A DNA stretch of 64,000 nucleotides, taken from positions 113,992,410 to 114,056,409 of the forward strand of contig CM063284.1 in the NCBI GenBank assembly GCA_032173965.1. Direction: 5' to 3'. This document shows, in pieces, positions 1 to 11,800 of this stretch. Position 1 is the stretch's first letter. The number at the start of each line of letters is the position of its first letter. Below the pieces are notes generated by a model. The model was not told the DNA's origin. It saw nothing but the letters and a program-made list of their open reading frames with translations, and did not search any database. A program made the translations under genes and the position numbers. The stretch is from Sitta carolinensis (lineage: Eukaryota > Chordata > Aves > Passeriformes > Sittidae).

Positions 1-600
1 ACCTCCCATCTGTCAAGACTGCTCTTAAGAGGATGGCAGAAGGATAGTTGTAAATATAATTAAAACTGCCTCACCCATCACCTATTTTTAGGAAAAACAA
101 GCTGTGTTGTCTTTACCACTTTTCTATATATTCCGATAAAATGAGGGTTGGCTTAATTTTGAATGCGTCGTGATTTAATCAAACCAACTTGTCAAGAAGG
201 CAAAGCAATGAGAGCTGACGGCAAGGGGTTTCTGCGGCGCAGTGACAGCGACAGCCAGTCAGGAAAAAATCTGTCTCTGTTCGTGGAACTGCCTCGCCAT
301 AGCAGAAAGTGCGGATGCACCGAAGCATTCCCGAGCCTCTCCCTCGGAGCGGCTGGTTACGGGGGAGGGGGCAGAGCAGGAGCAGCCGTGGCGGCTCAGA
401 CCGGCTCCGGTAGGACTACAAGGTAAGAAACAAAAGTGTGAGGCACAGATGATGACTTGTCTTATTGTTCCCAAGCTACGTCCCATATCTACCAGCAGAA
501 GAAGCCGCTTGTGCCTCTCAGAGTGTTACAGGGTATCTTGGCTCGACTGTAAATACTCCGTCCCTTTCCCCTCTTTTGTGTCTGCTCCACTCAGGAATGT
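1..600. other. 5' flank of SOX17
   Basis: AT-rich at first, then GC-rich from about 220. No coding region is supported here; the open frames have no recognisable protein similarity. The main signal is a strong splice donor (ACAAG before GTAAGA) at 422/423 and a strong acceptor at 593-594, annotated separately. CpG density rises steadily towards the SOX17 start. Confidence 0.6.
423..594 (+). other. Candidate intron in the SOX17 5' UTR (172 bp)
   Basis: Seen: the donor GTAAGA at 423 follows ACAAG, and the acceptor CAG at 592-594 follows a long pyrimidine stretch (about 560-590). Known: mammalian SOX17 genes carry 5' non-coding exons and alternative upstream promoters. Inference: an exon ending at 422 may splice to an exon starting at 595 that runs into the SOX17 coding exon. 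In such a transcript an upstream ATG at 598 would open a short frame ending at 872, before the SOX17 start. There is no transcript evidence in the sequence itself. Confidence 0.35.
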
Positions 601-764
601 CCATCAGCGCGCCGCCTCGGTGGGCCGCTCTGCGCTGCCCAGGCGGAGGGCAGGGCCGAAGCCGGTGCCGCTCAGGAAGGCGCTGCCGGTGCCCCGAGCC
701 GCAGGCGGCCCGGGTCCCGCGGGGCGGGGGCAGCGCCGCTCATCTCTGCCCGCGGGGCGCTCAG

Positions 765-900
765 GTGCCGGGCGGGGCCGGGCCGGGCGGGGCAGCGCCG
801 CGGGAGCCACGGCCGCCGTCCGGCTGCGCGCCCGCCCCCGCCGCCCCATTGGCCGCGCCGCGGCTCAAATAGGGCCGGGCTCCGGCTCCGGCAGCGGCAG
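765..900 (+). promoter_or_regulatory. Candidate SOX17 proximal promoter
   Basis: Visible motifs, in order: GC boxes of the GGGCGGGGC type around 770-800, an inverted CCAAT box (ATTGG at 848-852), and a TATA-like CAAATAGGG at 866-874. Transcription would start near 895-905, giving a 5' UTR of roughly 125 nt before the ATG at 1026. The arrangement is inferred from motif order and spacing only. Confidence 0.45.
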
Positions 901-1025
901 CAGCGAGCGGGCTTTGAGTGTCGAGTGTGTCCCGTGGGCTGGCAGGAGCTGCCGGCTTTGGCGGCGGCCGGCAGCGCGTCCTGTTCTGTCCCGACCCGTG
1001 CGAGCCCGTCCCGCCCCGCCGCGAG

Positions 1026-2518
1026 ATGAGCAGCCCCGATGCGGGCTACGCCAGCAGCGACGACCAGGTGCAGGGGCGGTGCTCGCTGCCCATCATGATG
1101 CCGGCCATGTGCCCGTGGGCTGAGTCGCTGAGCCCGCTGGGCGAGGCGAAGGCGAAGGGCGGCGCGGCGCCGTCGGGGCCGTCGGGCGGCCGCAGCAAGG
1201 GCGAGGCGCGGATCCGGCGTCCCATGAACGCCTTCATGGTGTGGGCGAAGGACGAGCGCAAGCGGCTGGCGCAGCAGAACCCGGACCTGCACAACGCCGA
1301 GCTCAGCAAGATGCTGGGTGAGCGCGGGCGGGCGCGTGGTGTCCCGTGAGGCGGATCCAGGAGAGCGGGGGGCCCAGGGGAACCTCGGGGTCCGGGATGT
1401 GGGCGGCGAGCGGGGGGACCCGTGGGTTGTCGGGCCGGGATCGCGGTGCTGCGGTGGCGTCCGAGGGCGAGCGAGGGTCGCGCACGCCCGGGCGGGGCTG
1501 GGGGTGCGGGCTGCGAGCGGTGTCGGTGCCGTCGGGCGCGGGCGCCGATGGGCGAGCGGGCGGTCTGACGGTGTCGCTGGGTGCAGGTAAATCGTGGAAG
1601 GCGCTGTCGCTGGCGGAGAAGCGCCCGTTCGTGGAGGAGGCGGAGCGGCTGCGGGTGCAGCACATGCAGGACCACCCCAACTACAAGTACCGGCCGCGGC
1701 GGCGGAAGCAGGTGAAGCGCCTGAAGCGGGTGGAGAGCGGCTTCCTGCAGCACGGCCTGGCGGAGGCGGCGGCGGCGGGGCCCGGGCTGGGCAGCGAGGT
1801 CGCTGGCGGCGTTGGCGTTGGCAGGATGTGCGTGGAGGGCCTGGGACTGCCGTACGGCGAGCAGGGCTACGCGGCGGCGGCGGCGGGCGCGGGCCACTAC
1901 CGGGACTGTGCGCCGCTGGGCGCCGCGTTCGACGGCTACAGCCTGCCGACACCGGACCCGTCGCCGCTGGACGCGGCGGAGAGCGAGGCGCCCTTCTTCG
2001 CGGCGGGGCTGCAGGAGGAGTGCGCGCTGGTGCCCTACGGCTACGGCCCGCACCCGGCGGCCGCCGAGTACCCGGCGGCGGCGTCCGAGAGCCCGTCGGG
2101 CGCGTCGCTGCGGCGGCACCTGCCGCCCGGGGAGGCGCTGGTCGCGGGCGGGTCGCTGCAGGGGCTGCTGGGCTGCCCGGCGCCGCTGCACGCGTACTAC
2201 GGGCAGTGCCAGCCGCCGGGCCCGGGGCGCGGCCCGCTGCCGCCGCCGCCGGGGGCCGTGGGGCAGCCGTCGCCGCCGCCCGAGACGGCGCCGTGCCGGG
2301 AGCAGCTGGAGCAGCTGCCGCCGGAGGAGCTGCTGGGCGAGGTGGACCGCACCGAGTTCGAACAGTACCTGCGTTTCGCCTGCAAGCCCGAGCCGGGGCT
2401 GCCCTTCGGCGGCCACGACGCGGCCGCGCTGTCGTCGCCCGAGGGCGCGGGTCCCGTCTCGTCGGCCGTGTCGGACGCCAGCAGCGCCGTCTACTACTGC
2501 GGCTACCCCGACTTGTGA
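1026..2518 (+). CDS. SOX17: SOX17, SRY-box transcription factor 17 (two coding exons)
   Basis: SOX-F subgroup transcription factor that binds and bends DNA at ATTGT-type sites; in vertebrates it drives definitive endoderm, arterial endothelium and germ-layer programmes. Coding exons are 1026-1317 and 1587-2518, joined at a split glycine codon (residue 98), giving 407 residues (human protein 414). The ATG is the first in frame: a TGA lies upstream at 915-917, and a purine sits at -3. The start [14 protein letters not shown] is SOX17-like. The HMG box is about residues 62-132, with [10 protein letters not shown] in exon 1 and [13 protein letters not shown] in exon 2, followed by the basic RPRRRKQ nuclear signal at about 133-139. 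The C-terminal part is Ala/Gly/Pro-rich and carries the SOX-F motif EFEQYLRFA (transactivation and beta-catenin region) and the ending [18 protein letters not shown]7 and SOX18 are less likely, given the N-terminus and the RP1 neighbour downstream. Confidence 0.97.
1318..1586 (+). other. SOX17 intron inside the HMG box
   Basis: Donor GTGAGC at 1318 and acceptor GTGCAG ending at 1586, phase 1, length 269 bp. It interrupts the HMG-box codons between KMLG and KSWK, the classical SOX-F intron position. The intron is as GC- and CpG-rich as the exons, and its frame continues open into exon 2, which makes naive ORF calls run through it. Confidence 0.95.
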
Positions 2519-4640
2519 GGGGCTCGCCGGGCACGGCACGGACACTGACTGGCAAGGAGGCGCCCGGCCCCGCTCCTATTTATGTAATTTATTTGAATCT
2601 CCTAAGGACAGTTCCACAAACTTTGTCTGGGCGGACATAAGCTACTATCCTGGTTTTCCTGCAGGCTACAAACCTTTTTCGAAATGTTTTTCTGCTGGTG
2701 TTAAGGGAATGTTTACATCTTTTTTTTCTCCTTCGTTCATGCGCGTAGTTATTGATGTTTTTGCAAAATCAGTAGTCTTCCTTGTGTGCCCAGAACGTGT
2801 TTCTAGTTGTGTTTTTATTTTTTTTATTATTATTATTATTATTTTATATTTCCGAAAAATGAGTGTATAGCTGTTTCTGTCATTCTTCTTGGCCACCTGG
2901 TCCTTGAGTGAGACTAATCTTAAGTTAAGTGTCATGCCCTAAGGCAATGCTTTCCAAAGGCAGATACGATGTGATTCTTTCACCTTGACAATGGCTCTAA
3001 AACGTCCTCCAGGACTAGAGATGTTTTTTTTTTTTTTTTTCCTTCCCAGGTGTGACTGTGTTCTTATCACATAGCTTAATGGTCAGATCTCTGCTGCTGG
3101 GCTCTCTCTTGCAGTACACAAGATGTGATTGTACTTGTGTGGGTTTTATGTGTTTTTTTCCTTCTGCTTTGAGTGCCAACTGATTTTGCTTTAAAGCATT
3201 GGGGAAAAAAAAATCCAGTCTGCGACAAATGAAGCTAGGTGAGTTTGAGATACTAATTTTAAAGTGTGCCTGGAAATACATTGGGTTTGCAAAGTTGTAG
3301 ATGAGAAAGTGACTTTGCTGTACATAGTGCATTTTGTTAGAACCAAAGGATTCACAGACAGGATTGAAGCTATATGTGGAAATTTTATTACTTTCTGCCA
3401 CCTACCTTCAAGTCTATTTGTGCCATTTAGTGCCATGGGGTTCCTGCTCAGTTTATACCAATGAGGAGAAAAAACAGTGCAGCCCAAATGCTCTTCCCAG
3501 CAAGTCAAGTATCACTTGACCATTAAAATGGTGGTTTTTTTAGCATGTTCACCTGTGCTCTGCTGTGACATTACTGCCACTGCAAGGATACAACTGCATC
3601 ATCACTATTCTGATCTTTGGAACAGGCTGGCTGGAGTCAACTTACCATAATTTTACTGGAGATTTTCAGATATTTTAATTTGCAAATAACAGTTCAAAAG
3701 TACTGTAATTGTCCATCAAAAGTGATAGGCAATATCAAATAATTTTGGGTAAGTGCACTTCATCCCATTTAGTTTGCTATCCCACATAGTATATTAGACT
3801 ACTAAGTTGAGGGTGGAGAAATCCTGCATATATTTATGCTTATAAATTGCACACATTTTTGTAAAAATTATGTGACGCCATTTTAAAACCTATTATGGAC
3901 ACAGAGCAAGCTGCATTTTCCAACAAAGCTAGTCAAAATATGGGATTCAGATCAAGTTATATTTATTAGTTCAGAAAATGTAATTTTATTTACATCTCAA
4001 GAAGTCTTGATTATGCCCACTGCCTCCAGTGACATTTTTTTAAGAGCATGCCAATGAAATAGTGAAAAAATCACTTGAAATTGCACTGCCTTCCATGTCA
4101 TAACATCTTCCCCACCTGCCCCCAACTTGACAATAAGAGTAGTTTGAAAGCCAGTGTCTGATATTAAAGGGGTTGGGTGTAGGGTGGGAAATAAAACTGC
4201 ATGTATGTCACTGTTTTAAGAGCATAGTCACTTCACTATATTATTTTTGTCTAGATGGAAATGTTTGATTATATTATAATTATAAGCTAGGAAAGGTATA
4301 ACTAGTTAGAAAACTCTAGTTGAACAATTGGAACAATTCCAGCCCTGCTGCTCACCGTCATGGTAATCACACTCCTACAGTTATGGGCTGCTAATACTGT
4401 AGCAGGGGCTCTTTCTTATACTGTTACAGAAATGTTCTAAAAAACCCCCCTCGTAATAGCAAAGACAAATTAGGTACTTTGAATAGATGTTTAGGCTTAT
4501 TGAAATAATATTTTCTTTTTGTATATTGATTCTCTACTGTCAAGGATTGCTATATCCTAAGACATTTTTTTTTTTTGTAGCACTGTAGTATAGCCTCAGT
4601 ACCTAGCTGAATTCTGTTATAAAATAAAATTTTTAAAAAT
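2519..4640 (+). other. SOX17 3' UTR and 3' flank
   Basis: The sequence turns AT-rich immediately after the stop. It holds a TTA-repeat/AU-rich stretch near 2812-2848 and three poly(A)-signal candidates: ATTAAA at 3522-3527 followed by a GT-rich stretch, AATAAA at 4190-4195, and AATAAA at 4623-4628. Which is used cannot be decided from the sequence. A full T-box half-site (AGGTGTGA, 3048-3055) is also present. Confidence 0.5.
2812..2848. repeat. TTA simple repeat in the SOX17 3' UTR
   Basis: A short T-rich run followed by consecutive TTA units. Transcribed, it would form a UA-rich element, but it lacks the classical AUUUA pentamers. Confidence 0.7.
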
Positions 4641-6170
4641 CCTCCAGTAAAAGAAAATTAAGGAATGAAAGTAAACTTAATTTAAGAAGTTCCAAAGTAA
4701 GGTTAAACAAATTCCAGGATTAAGGTTACCAGTGAAGTTCTTAAATAACCTCTTTTAATATAATTTTAATATCAGTATTAATTGTAAATGATACACAAAT
4801 TTTCTATGAAACTCCAGTGCAATTACTCCCTATCTTAAACAGAAGTTATACATGAAGTTTGAAACCAAAATGCTCCCTAATTATACCAATTACAGCACTT
4901 TTTCCTTCCCAACGTCTAGTTCCCAAGTCAAATTCCCTTTGCCTTGAAGCTGTTCATCTAATACTGATTTCTACCTAGAACTTTTTCCGTTATCTGCATG
5001 AAATGAAGTAGCAAATGAGGAATCCCTCACCAAATAATTATCATCTAATTCTGTGTGAGCCTCTATTTTAGTCTGCTGCAAGGTGAAGGATCAAATATTG
5101 TGAGTGTTTTTGAGATAATAGTGTAGGACAACAAAATGATGCTGGGGCTGTGGAATAATTGGTTGGATTCTCATTCTGGGAATGACATCTCTCACTTTGC
5201 CTCTGTATTTTCTGTACCTTCCCTTTTGCTGTAGTCTCCTTCTCTTGCACTCTGCCTAGTTTGCTCCTTTGGTTCCTCATATAAGCCTTTTTCCTTTCCT
5301 GTAACAGGCTGACCACTCCTATGTGTTTTTTCTAGTCTTTCTGTTCTCAAAATGCCAAGCTTTTCTTTTTCCCTTTGTCTGAAATCTACCTGCATTCTTT
5401 CCCTTTTCTTGGTGGCCTGCCTTTTTTTTAACCCCTATATTTTTCTTCATGTTTCTAGTTGCCCACTCTCTTTATCCTTACCTCTGCTCCTCAGTGTTTT
5501 GTGACATTTTCAGTCCCATCTTTGTCCTCTTTTCCACCTTCTTGCAACCTCCTATGAGGTAGCTTCATCTCTATAAGCTGTTTCTCCTGCCTTCCTGCTT
5601 CACGTTTCTTGATTTAGTTCTCCTCATGGTTTTTAGAGTTTCTAGCTTCTTAAAGTTTCTACTGTGGAGCTTGGGGCCCTTTCTATGAAGGACAATGGTA
5701 ATCACAACTCTGATACTGAGGGAATGCAAAATATTAAAATTACAGCAAAGGGGTCCCAAAATTGATTTAATATGATTGTAAAAACACATTTTCTCTTCCC
5801 CTATTTTCAGGAATATGTGACCTGCTTTAACTGAAACTCTCATACTCTACTGGAGTCCGATGACTGGGATGAAAAATTCGTGGTCCAAATGTGTTGCTAA
5901 AGCTGTAGAAAGCTTACTTCATCTTCTTTAAATGGGAAGTCTGAGATGACTTAGTTGCAGGCACACGTATCACTTTCAAAATCGTCTGAGTATATTTCTC
6001 AAATGCATCTGAGCACTAATTTAGGGATGAGAAAGTAATTTAACCGATATAGTGGTTCAAGCATAAACCAAGCATTTTCCAGTACAAGCATAAAACAAGT
6101 TATTTTTCAGAAAATCCTACACAGGAAAAAGTTAGTTCGGTATTCTAAGGCCAACACTGAGCATTTTCTC
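4641..6170. other. Intergenic, no gene seen
   Basis: AT-rich non-coding DNA. Around 5200-5560 the + strand is pyrimidine-rich, which opens short purine-coded frames on the minus strand (Glu/Lys/Arg-rich); these have no family resemblance and look like compositional artefacts. Confidence 0.6.
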
Positions 6171-6179
6171 AGTTGTGTG

Positions 6180-6540
6180 AAGCGTGGCTGGCAGCCTCCC
6201 TCGCGTGCACTGGGCACCAGGCTGGTTTGCCCGGTTTGTGGCTATCTGGCTCCCTGGGGTGGCAGGGGCCGGTCTGAGCATCTCCCGGTTTGACGCTGCT
6301 GTGGAAGCGCGGGCGGTGCAGGCTGAATGTTCCTCGCTCCGAGTCCCGTTGTTCTCCCGGAGCTGCTGCATGAGGAGTTTATGGGCCGATAAACGGTGTC
6401 CGTGTTATCTCTGGTGGATCTTGACTATCCCAATCCACTCCGGTTATCAGAGCAGTTTCTGGAACTCTTAAAGAGACAGTTTTCTTCTGTCATGATATAT
6501 CAAGGGTTATCATACATCCAAGGCCACCAGTCTGATAAGC
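6180..6540. promoter_or_regulatory. Candidate enhancer: CpG-bearing block plus GATA cluster
   Basis: A GC-rich, CpG-containing patch (about 6180-6370) stands out in AT-rich surroundings 3.7 kb past the SOX17 stop. Beside it lie five GATAA cores within 151 bp: 6388-6392 (+), 6405-6409 (-), 6444-6448 (-), 6507-6511 (-) and 6534-6538 (+). A SOX-like CCGTTGTTC lies next to the patch at about 6347-6355. SOX17 is a known target of GATA factors in endoderm and endothelium, so a role in SOX17 control is a reasonable inference, unproven here. Confidence 0.4.
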
Positions 6541-6559
6541 TGGAAATCAAGATGTGGAT

Positions 6560-7230
6560 GCTTTTAGGTATCTTAAACATATATAAAAAATCTTTTTATT
6601 CAGTTCCTTAGAGCTGTTCTGCAGACACCACATTCCTTTGATTAGTTTTCCAAAATAATAAGGTGAAATCAATAATGTTCCCTTTGCAGATATTATTAAA
6701 ATGATTGAACGTTTTATTAAAATTCTTAGTTTTTCTTAAATGAATATGGACTTAGAAGAGGAATATATTAAGTATTTTAGCAACCACTACATTTATGTCT
6801 GCATATGCAACAATTACTATAGTAATACGAATTGATGTATAGATTTTAAGTTTTGTGTTATAGATTGCAATATAAAATGGAGAAGTCTAGGATAGTCAGT
6901 GGAGCATAAAAAATTTAACCATTAACGTAGTCTTACTGTCTTCTTGTTTATGCTTCTTGTCAGGTAAATTACAAATAAGTATTTTGTCTTACCCCAATGA
7001 TTTAAAATTTATTTAATTAAATGGGCACATGGTCACATGGAGACAAGGGATTTCTCATTAGGTGTCTTAATGTCCAGGCAGTATGTTGTATTTTACATAG
7101 TTTGAGATTAATTGTAGTTCTAAGGTGTCTCTCTTAGATTTAATTCAAGCATGAATATAGCTTATTTATCATTACAAATTGAAATTGCCATGGCTCTTAA
7201 AATATATTAATGATATAAATTTTGAATTTT
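6560..7230. other. Intergenic, no gene seen
   Basis: AT-rich, with no recognised repeat, coding region or notable structure. Confidence 0.6.
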
Positions 7231-7239
7231 GAGGTAAAA

Positions 7240-7430
7240 AACCTGAAACGTCATGGTGTATGTCACCTGACCCAGATAAAAGTGAAACACTACTCATGAT
7301 GTCATGAGTCCTTCAGTAAAAAGAATCTCAAAACAAAGAGCATAAGGAGACAAATACAGAACATTTCAAGGCAAATCTAGAAATGCCCTTTAAGATATTA
7401 GTAAATATCTGAGACAGTCTCAGATATGCA
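7240..7430. promoter_or_regulatory. Two perfect inverted repeats in a possible regulatory module
   Basis: Arms ACTCATGA/TCATGAGT at 7292-7299 and 7302-7309 (2-nt spacer) contain an ATF/CRE-like TGATGTCA core. Arms ATATCTGAGA/TCTCAGATAT at 7405-7414 and 7418-7427 (loop CAG) form a perfect 10-bp stem. A GATA-type CAGATAA lies just upstream (7273-7279). The function is unknown; these are palindromic binding sites or small cruciform-capable structures. Confidence 0.35.
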
Positions 7431-8730
7431 GTCTCCAGAAATGTTAATTAAATAAATTACAAATTTGTTTCCAGATGTTTTCAGAACACTTGTTTCAGGA
7501 ATGTTTTTCACCTACAGTGGAGCAGTAACAAGCAAAGTAAAAATGTTTGAGTGACTCTTTTATTATGGCTCTGTTTTCTCCTTTTTAAATAACTCATTTT
7601 TATATCATAGCTGTATTGTGATACAAATTAATTCCAGGTACCTGACATTGAAAAATATTGAAGTAAGATTTTAAAAACAAAGTTTTTCATCAAAATAATT
7701 CTTACCATGTTTAAAGAAGGATACAAGCATCTTCTGCATTTTAACACGTAATAGTTCAGAGAAAGTAAATTTCCATCCTTTTCCTTATCAGAGAGAACTA
7801 ATTTCATGGAGTATTCCATAGAGTTATCAGGGGAATATAGTTATTGTTCAGATTGAGGGTGGCCTCTACATTTACCCACAGAGAATATATTTAGGTACCA
7901 GCAAGTCTTGGGTTCTTTCCAAGGCATTGTGGAATTACTTTATGGTGTCTGATTTACTTTAAAGCTTCTTGTTATTGCCATGTAGAAACAAAATTTATCC
8001 TGCACACATCCTGTTTAAAAACAAAAAAATTGTCCCCTGTTGAACAAAGATAAAGAATTTTTCTGGGTAAAAGTTGTGTTCAAATTAACTGGGAAGATGA
8101 ACCAATATTTGTGAATTCATGAAGGTGAATGGTTTTATGCCATACAAATTCTGGTTTCAAATAAACAGATTAGTATTGCTGGGGAATAGATAAAGCAGAG
8201 TCAGGTTATGTCATCTTGATTTTTTTATTTAATGCTTTCAGTATGTTGATGAAAAGTATAACTCCTACAAGTTTCCATGAGCTAGACTACATGATTCCTT
8301 GATTTACACAAATGGTCTTTCTGTGTGTCAAATTATGATAATTCTGCTGGTGCAAAATCAACAGTAAAAAATAGTTTCTCTGAGCAAGGTGAAGCAGATT
8401 TGCCCTCAGAAGTGTGCGATTTGTATAAATTTCTCATATCTTTGAACTGGGTATGATGACTGAAAGTCTAATACTGCAAAAACACTCACTAGTACTGATA
8501 AAAGGACCTTGAATCACAGTGTTCTGGTTTTGCTTTAAAACAATGGACTCAATTCAGTTAGAGGTTAGGCCTGGAGAGAGCTAATTATTGCACAGAAAAC
8601 TTGCTAGTAATTGTCAAAATACAAATGCTTTTCCTTCTAAGAACTGCTGTTCTCAGTCAGAATTACCTAAGTTATCTCCCTACAAATACTATTGCTGAGC
8701 AGAATATTAGAGAAGGCCAAACCTGAGAGA
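7431..8730. other. Intergenic, no gene seen
   Basis: AT-rich non-coding DNA without identifiable repeats or coding potential. Confidence 0.6.
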
Positions 8731-8825
8731 GAAAAAAAACCAAAAACCAAAAACCAAAAAAAAAAAAAAAAAAAAAAAACAAAAACCAAACAAAAAAAAA
8801 AAACAAAAAAAAAAAACAAACACCA
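8731..8825. repeat. A-rich low-complexity tract
   Basis: Nearly pure A with interspersed C (AAAACC/AAAAC units), including an uninterrupted A run at about 8756-8779. It could be an eroded retroposon tail, but no retroposon body is recognisable beside it. Confidence 0.85.
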
Positions 8826-11800
8826 AATGAGGAAAAATATCTATTTTGCTATTCCTGAATAGGTCAGGTTAATGTTTTGGGGAATAAACCACTGGTTTGT
8901 GCCTACTCATACATAACCTAGAAATCCCCACAGGAGATGCAAAAAATAAGGCTTCTATTTTGTTTCTATTGTTTTGTTTTGTATTTTACACATTTCAATA
9001 CGTGCTGCATATTAAAATGACTGCAAAAGATCATCTTTTCCTTCAACCAGTACTTAGTGTCCTGCAAGGAATCTTGGAGAGACGGGTGTGTTCCATTCAT
9101 GAGTCTGATTTCAAATTACAGCCTTTAAAGCCTGCTTTACTAAATTCCCGGCAAGTGTAGCATCACTTATACTCTGTATCATTAATGTGGGGGGTAGCTG
9201 CCTGGATCCAGATGGGTTTATTGTACTCAGGGATGGGTGTATTTATGTGAGTAAACTTAGGTAATCCCTCGTCTTTTCAGGATAGTTCTGTAGTCATTGA
9301 CAGGCTGTCCTAGTTGGGAGAGGCAGAACATTAAAATCTTTTAAAATCTGCAAAAAACCTCGTCCAGGTGAATTTAGTCTCAGACAATTTCCCAAAACAG
9401 CCTGTCACTTAATGAAACACTTTCTTTAGAAATTTGACAGCCTTGACAAGATGTCAGGTAAAAGATCTAAATAAAAATTTTTTTCAATGAAATCAAACTT
9501 AGAGCACCACTTCTAAAAGAAGAAAAGAGTTGATTTCAAAGCCTTGTGTGAGAGCTTTACCCTGGACTGACAATTCTGAGGTTTTTATTCCACCATGTTC
9601 CAAGGTGTCAAAAGAAGTAATACTGATCCAAGTTAAGCTACTAGTTTTTTGGCTTTAGTCCAGTTTTGCTCTGGCAGTAATGCTCGTGGAAACCCCTGGC
9701 TAAAGTACCAGAAGAGCAACAGAGCAGCACCTTACAACTTTTCCAGAGTGAAAATTGCTGTTATTAATTTGGCTTCATACTTTGCACATTTTAAACATGC
9801 AGAGTAGAATTCACGATTATCTATTCTGTTTGTTTATAAAACGAAAATAATTCACAATGAAGCCTGAATAGCTGCTTTCCCTCTGGAAACTTCATGCTGA
9901 GAATGTAGTTAGGTTGATGCAAAGAACCAGGGGTCTTCAGGGGAAGTCTCACTGGGGAACATGACCACGAGATGGCTGAGAAAATATAAATAACACTTGA
10001 CAACAATTCGTAGTAGCAAAATCTTAATTTTTATTAAAGAAGGTTATGATTTGGATTTTATTAAGATTATTATTAGATTTCTTTACGAAAAAAGTTTCAA
10101 TGTGTTGTATGTAGTCTATGTTTAGAAGCAGAGAGACAATTGCTTGCTTGTATTTATAGATAATTATTTAGTTTTAGCAGAAATTAAAAAAATTGATGTG
10201 ATGGATACCTGAAAGTTATCTAAAAATACCTAGCAACCTTAATACTTCTGCTAGTCAGAATGAGGTATCTAGACTGACCTGGAATGCATGAAGTACTTCA
10301 GAGTGACTACTTATTGCTATCAAAATATATGATCTGTGAATAATTCAGTCAATAAGAACTTACTGCTGTAGAGAAGCCACCTACAGCAGTAATGCAACAA
10401 AACATGTTCAGACTTGTTCTGCTGCCTGACAACCTTGACATAATTGTGCTATTTCCTCTGTTTGTCTAACAGTCCCTGGCTACCACACACATCCTTGGGC
10501 AAGATTTTTCATTTCACTGTTCCCAAATGGCCTTCACGTAATTTGCTGTGCACACATGACTGCAGTATTGCAGAAATAACTACATGAATCCTCAGCTTCA
10601 GCAGGATAGTTAGCTGTCCTTTGTCATCTGCAGCCCATTTGTTTGTTGCACTTCAGTTTGTATCTGTGTAATACCATAGCTTTTCGCTTTACACTGCTAA
10701 GAATTTGTTTTATGTAAGAGAAATATTGTCTGCTAGTATTCTCCTTTGGTTGGGGTCTGCTAATGGTAAGTGTGACTGGAGGTGCACACAAGATGAGAAT
10801 TTTCCCTGAAGTGAAATACTAGAAATTCCTGTGATTCCTTCTGCAGTGTAACCTACACTGTTCCCCACCTCTGAAACCTGGAAACCAAGCAGTCCCCTCT
10901 TCCTCAGGGAAAGAGTGGTTTTCTTTGCTGCTGTGTTTCCTGTATTAGTCACTTTTCCATTCCGAACCTCCAGAACACATTGCCAGTTGCACTTGGTAGT
11001 GATAACTCCCCTCTCATTTTGGTTTGCAGCCATGACAACAAGGTTACCACTCCTGTCTGTAAGAGTGGTGCTGCCATGACCAACACTCCTTTGTGGTTAG
11101 AGTCTGAAACACTGTGTGAATGACCTGTAACCATAATATATACATTTCACAAGGTTATTAGGGAAACTTTTTAATATTCCAGATATTTTTCTCTCAATAT
11201 AAATGTTTTTGTATTTTGTTGAGGTTAGAGATCTGAAAGAAAACCCAACAGACATTTCCTATGATCTCCTATCTCAGATAAAGTTGTATTCCTGTAGAGA
11301 AAATCTTATCAGATTGTCTTCATAGGCAAATACATAGTGTGGTAGGTACTAATCTCTTCAGATACTTTTTCAGACTTTCTGTTAATTTTTATTCATGGTT
11401 TAGAGAATCCTTACATCTGCTAGGGATAAAATAACTGTAAATCTCAAAATAAAGAGCAGAATTTTTAAACATTTTATAGCTGGGTGACAGGAAGATTAAC
11501 TTTGTTGTTGAATTTACATCAGCAATAAGGCTGCAGAATATTCCTGAATTTTGGAAAAGTTTGTAATCATTCTGGTGTTCAATATTCTCATCTGCATCCT
11601 GAGAAATACTCTCTCAATGTTTACAATATATTTAATCAATGGATTTTGTGACTCAAATACCTTCCAGCTAATGCTATACTTTTCTAAACTTGAGGGCCTG
11701 ACACAATCTGAGATGTCCCAGGGATATTCAAGACAATAACACAAGGCTGGCAGACATCACATAGGACATGTTGAAAACCTGCATCCTTGTGGAGGAGCAT

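Larger units (their letters stand above)
595..2560. promoter_or_regulatory. CpG island over SOX17
   Basis: A very GC-rich and CpG-dense stretch covers the proximal promoter, 5' UTR, both coding exons and the short intron of SOX17. It ends abruptly just after the stop codon, where the sequence becomes AT-rich. Such islands are typical of developmental transcription-factor genes. The composition also opens long spurious frames on both strands. Confidence 0.85.

Noticed and set aside
1346..1586. The SOX17 exon 2 frame extended upstream through the intron
   Set aside because: The canonical GTGAGC...CAG intron joins the HMG box exactly; the upstream extension is intronic sequence that happens to lack stops.
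672..2555. A 627-residue open frame on the minus strand over SOX17, and a 499-residue one nested in it
   Set aside because: Shadows of the very GC-rich SOX17 sequence: Arg/Pro/Ala-rich, no family similarity, and they cross the SOX17 intron without splice logic.
3048..3055. T-box half-site in the SOX17 3' region, considered as an EOMES/VegT-type element
   Set aside because: A single 8-mer with no second site nearby; noted in the 3' flank entry but too weak to stand alone.
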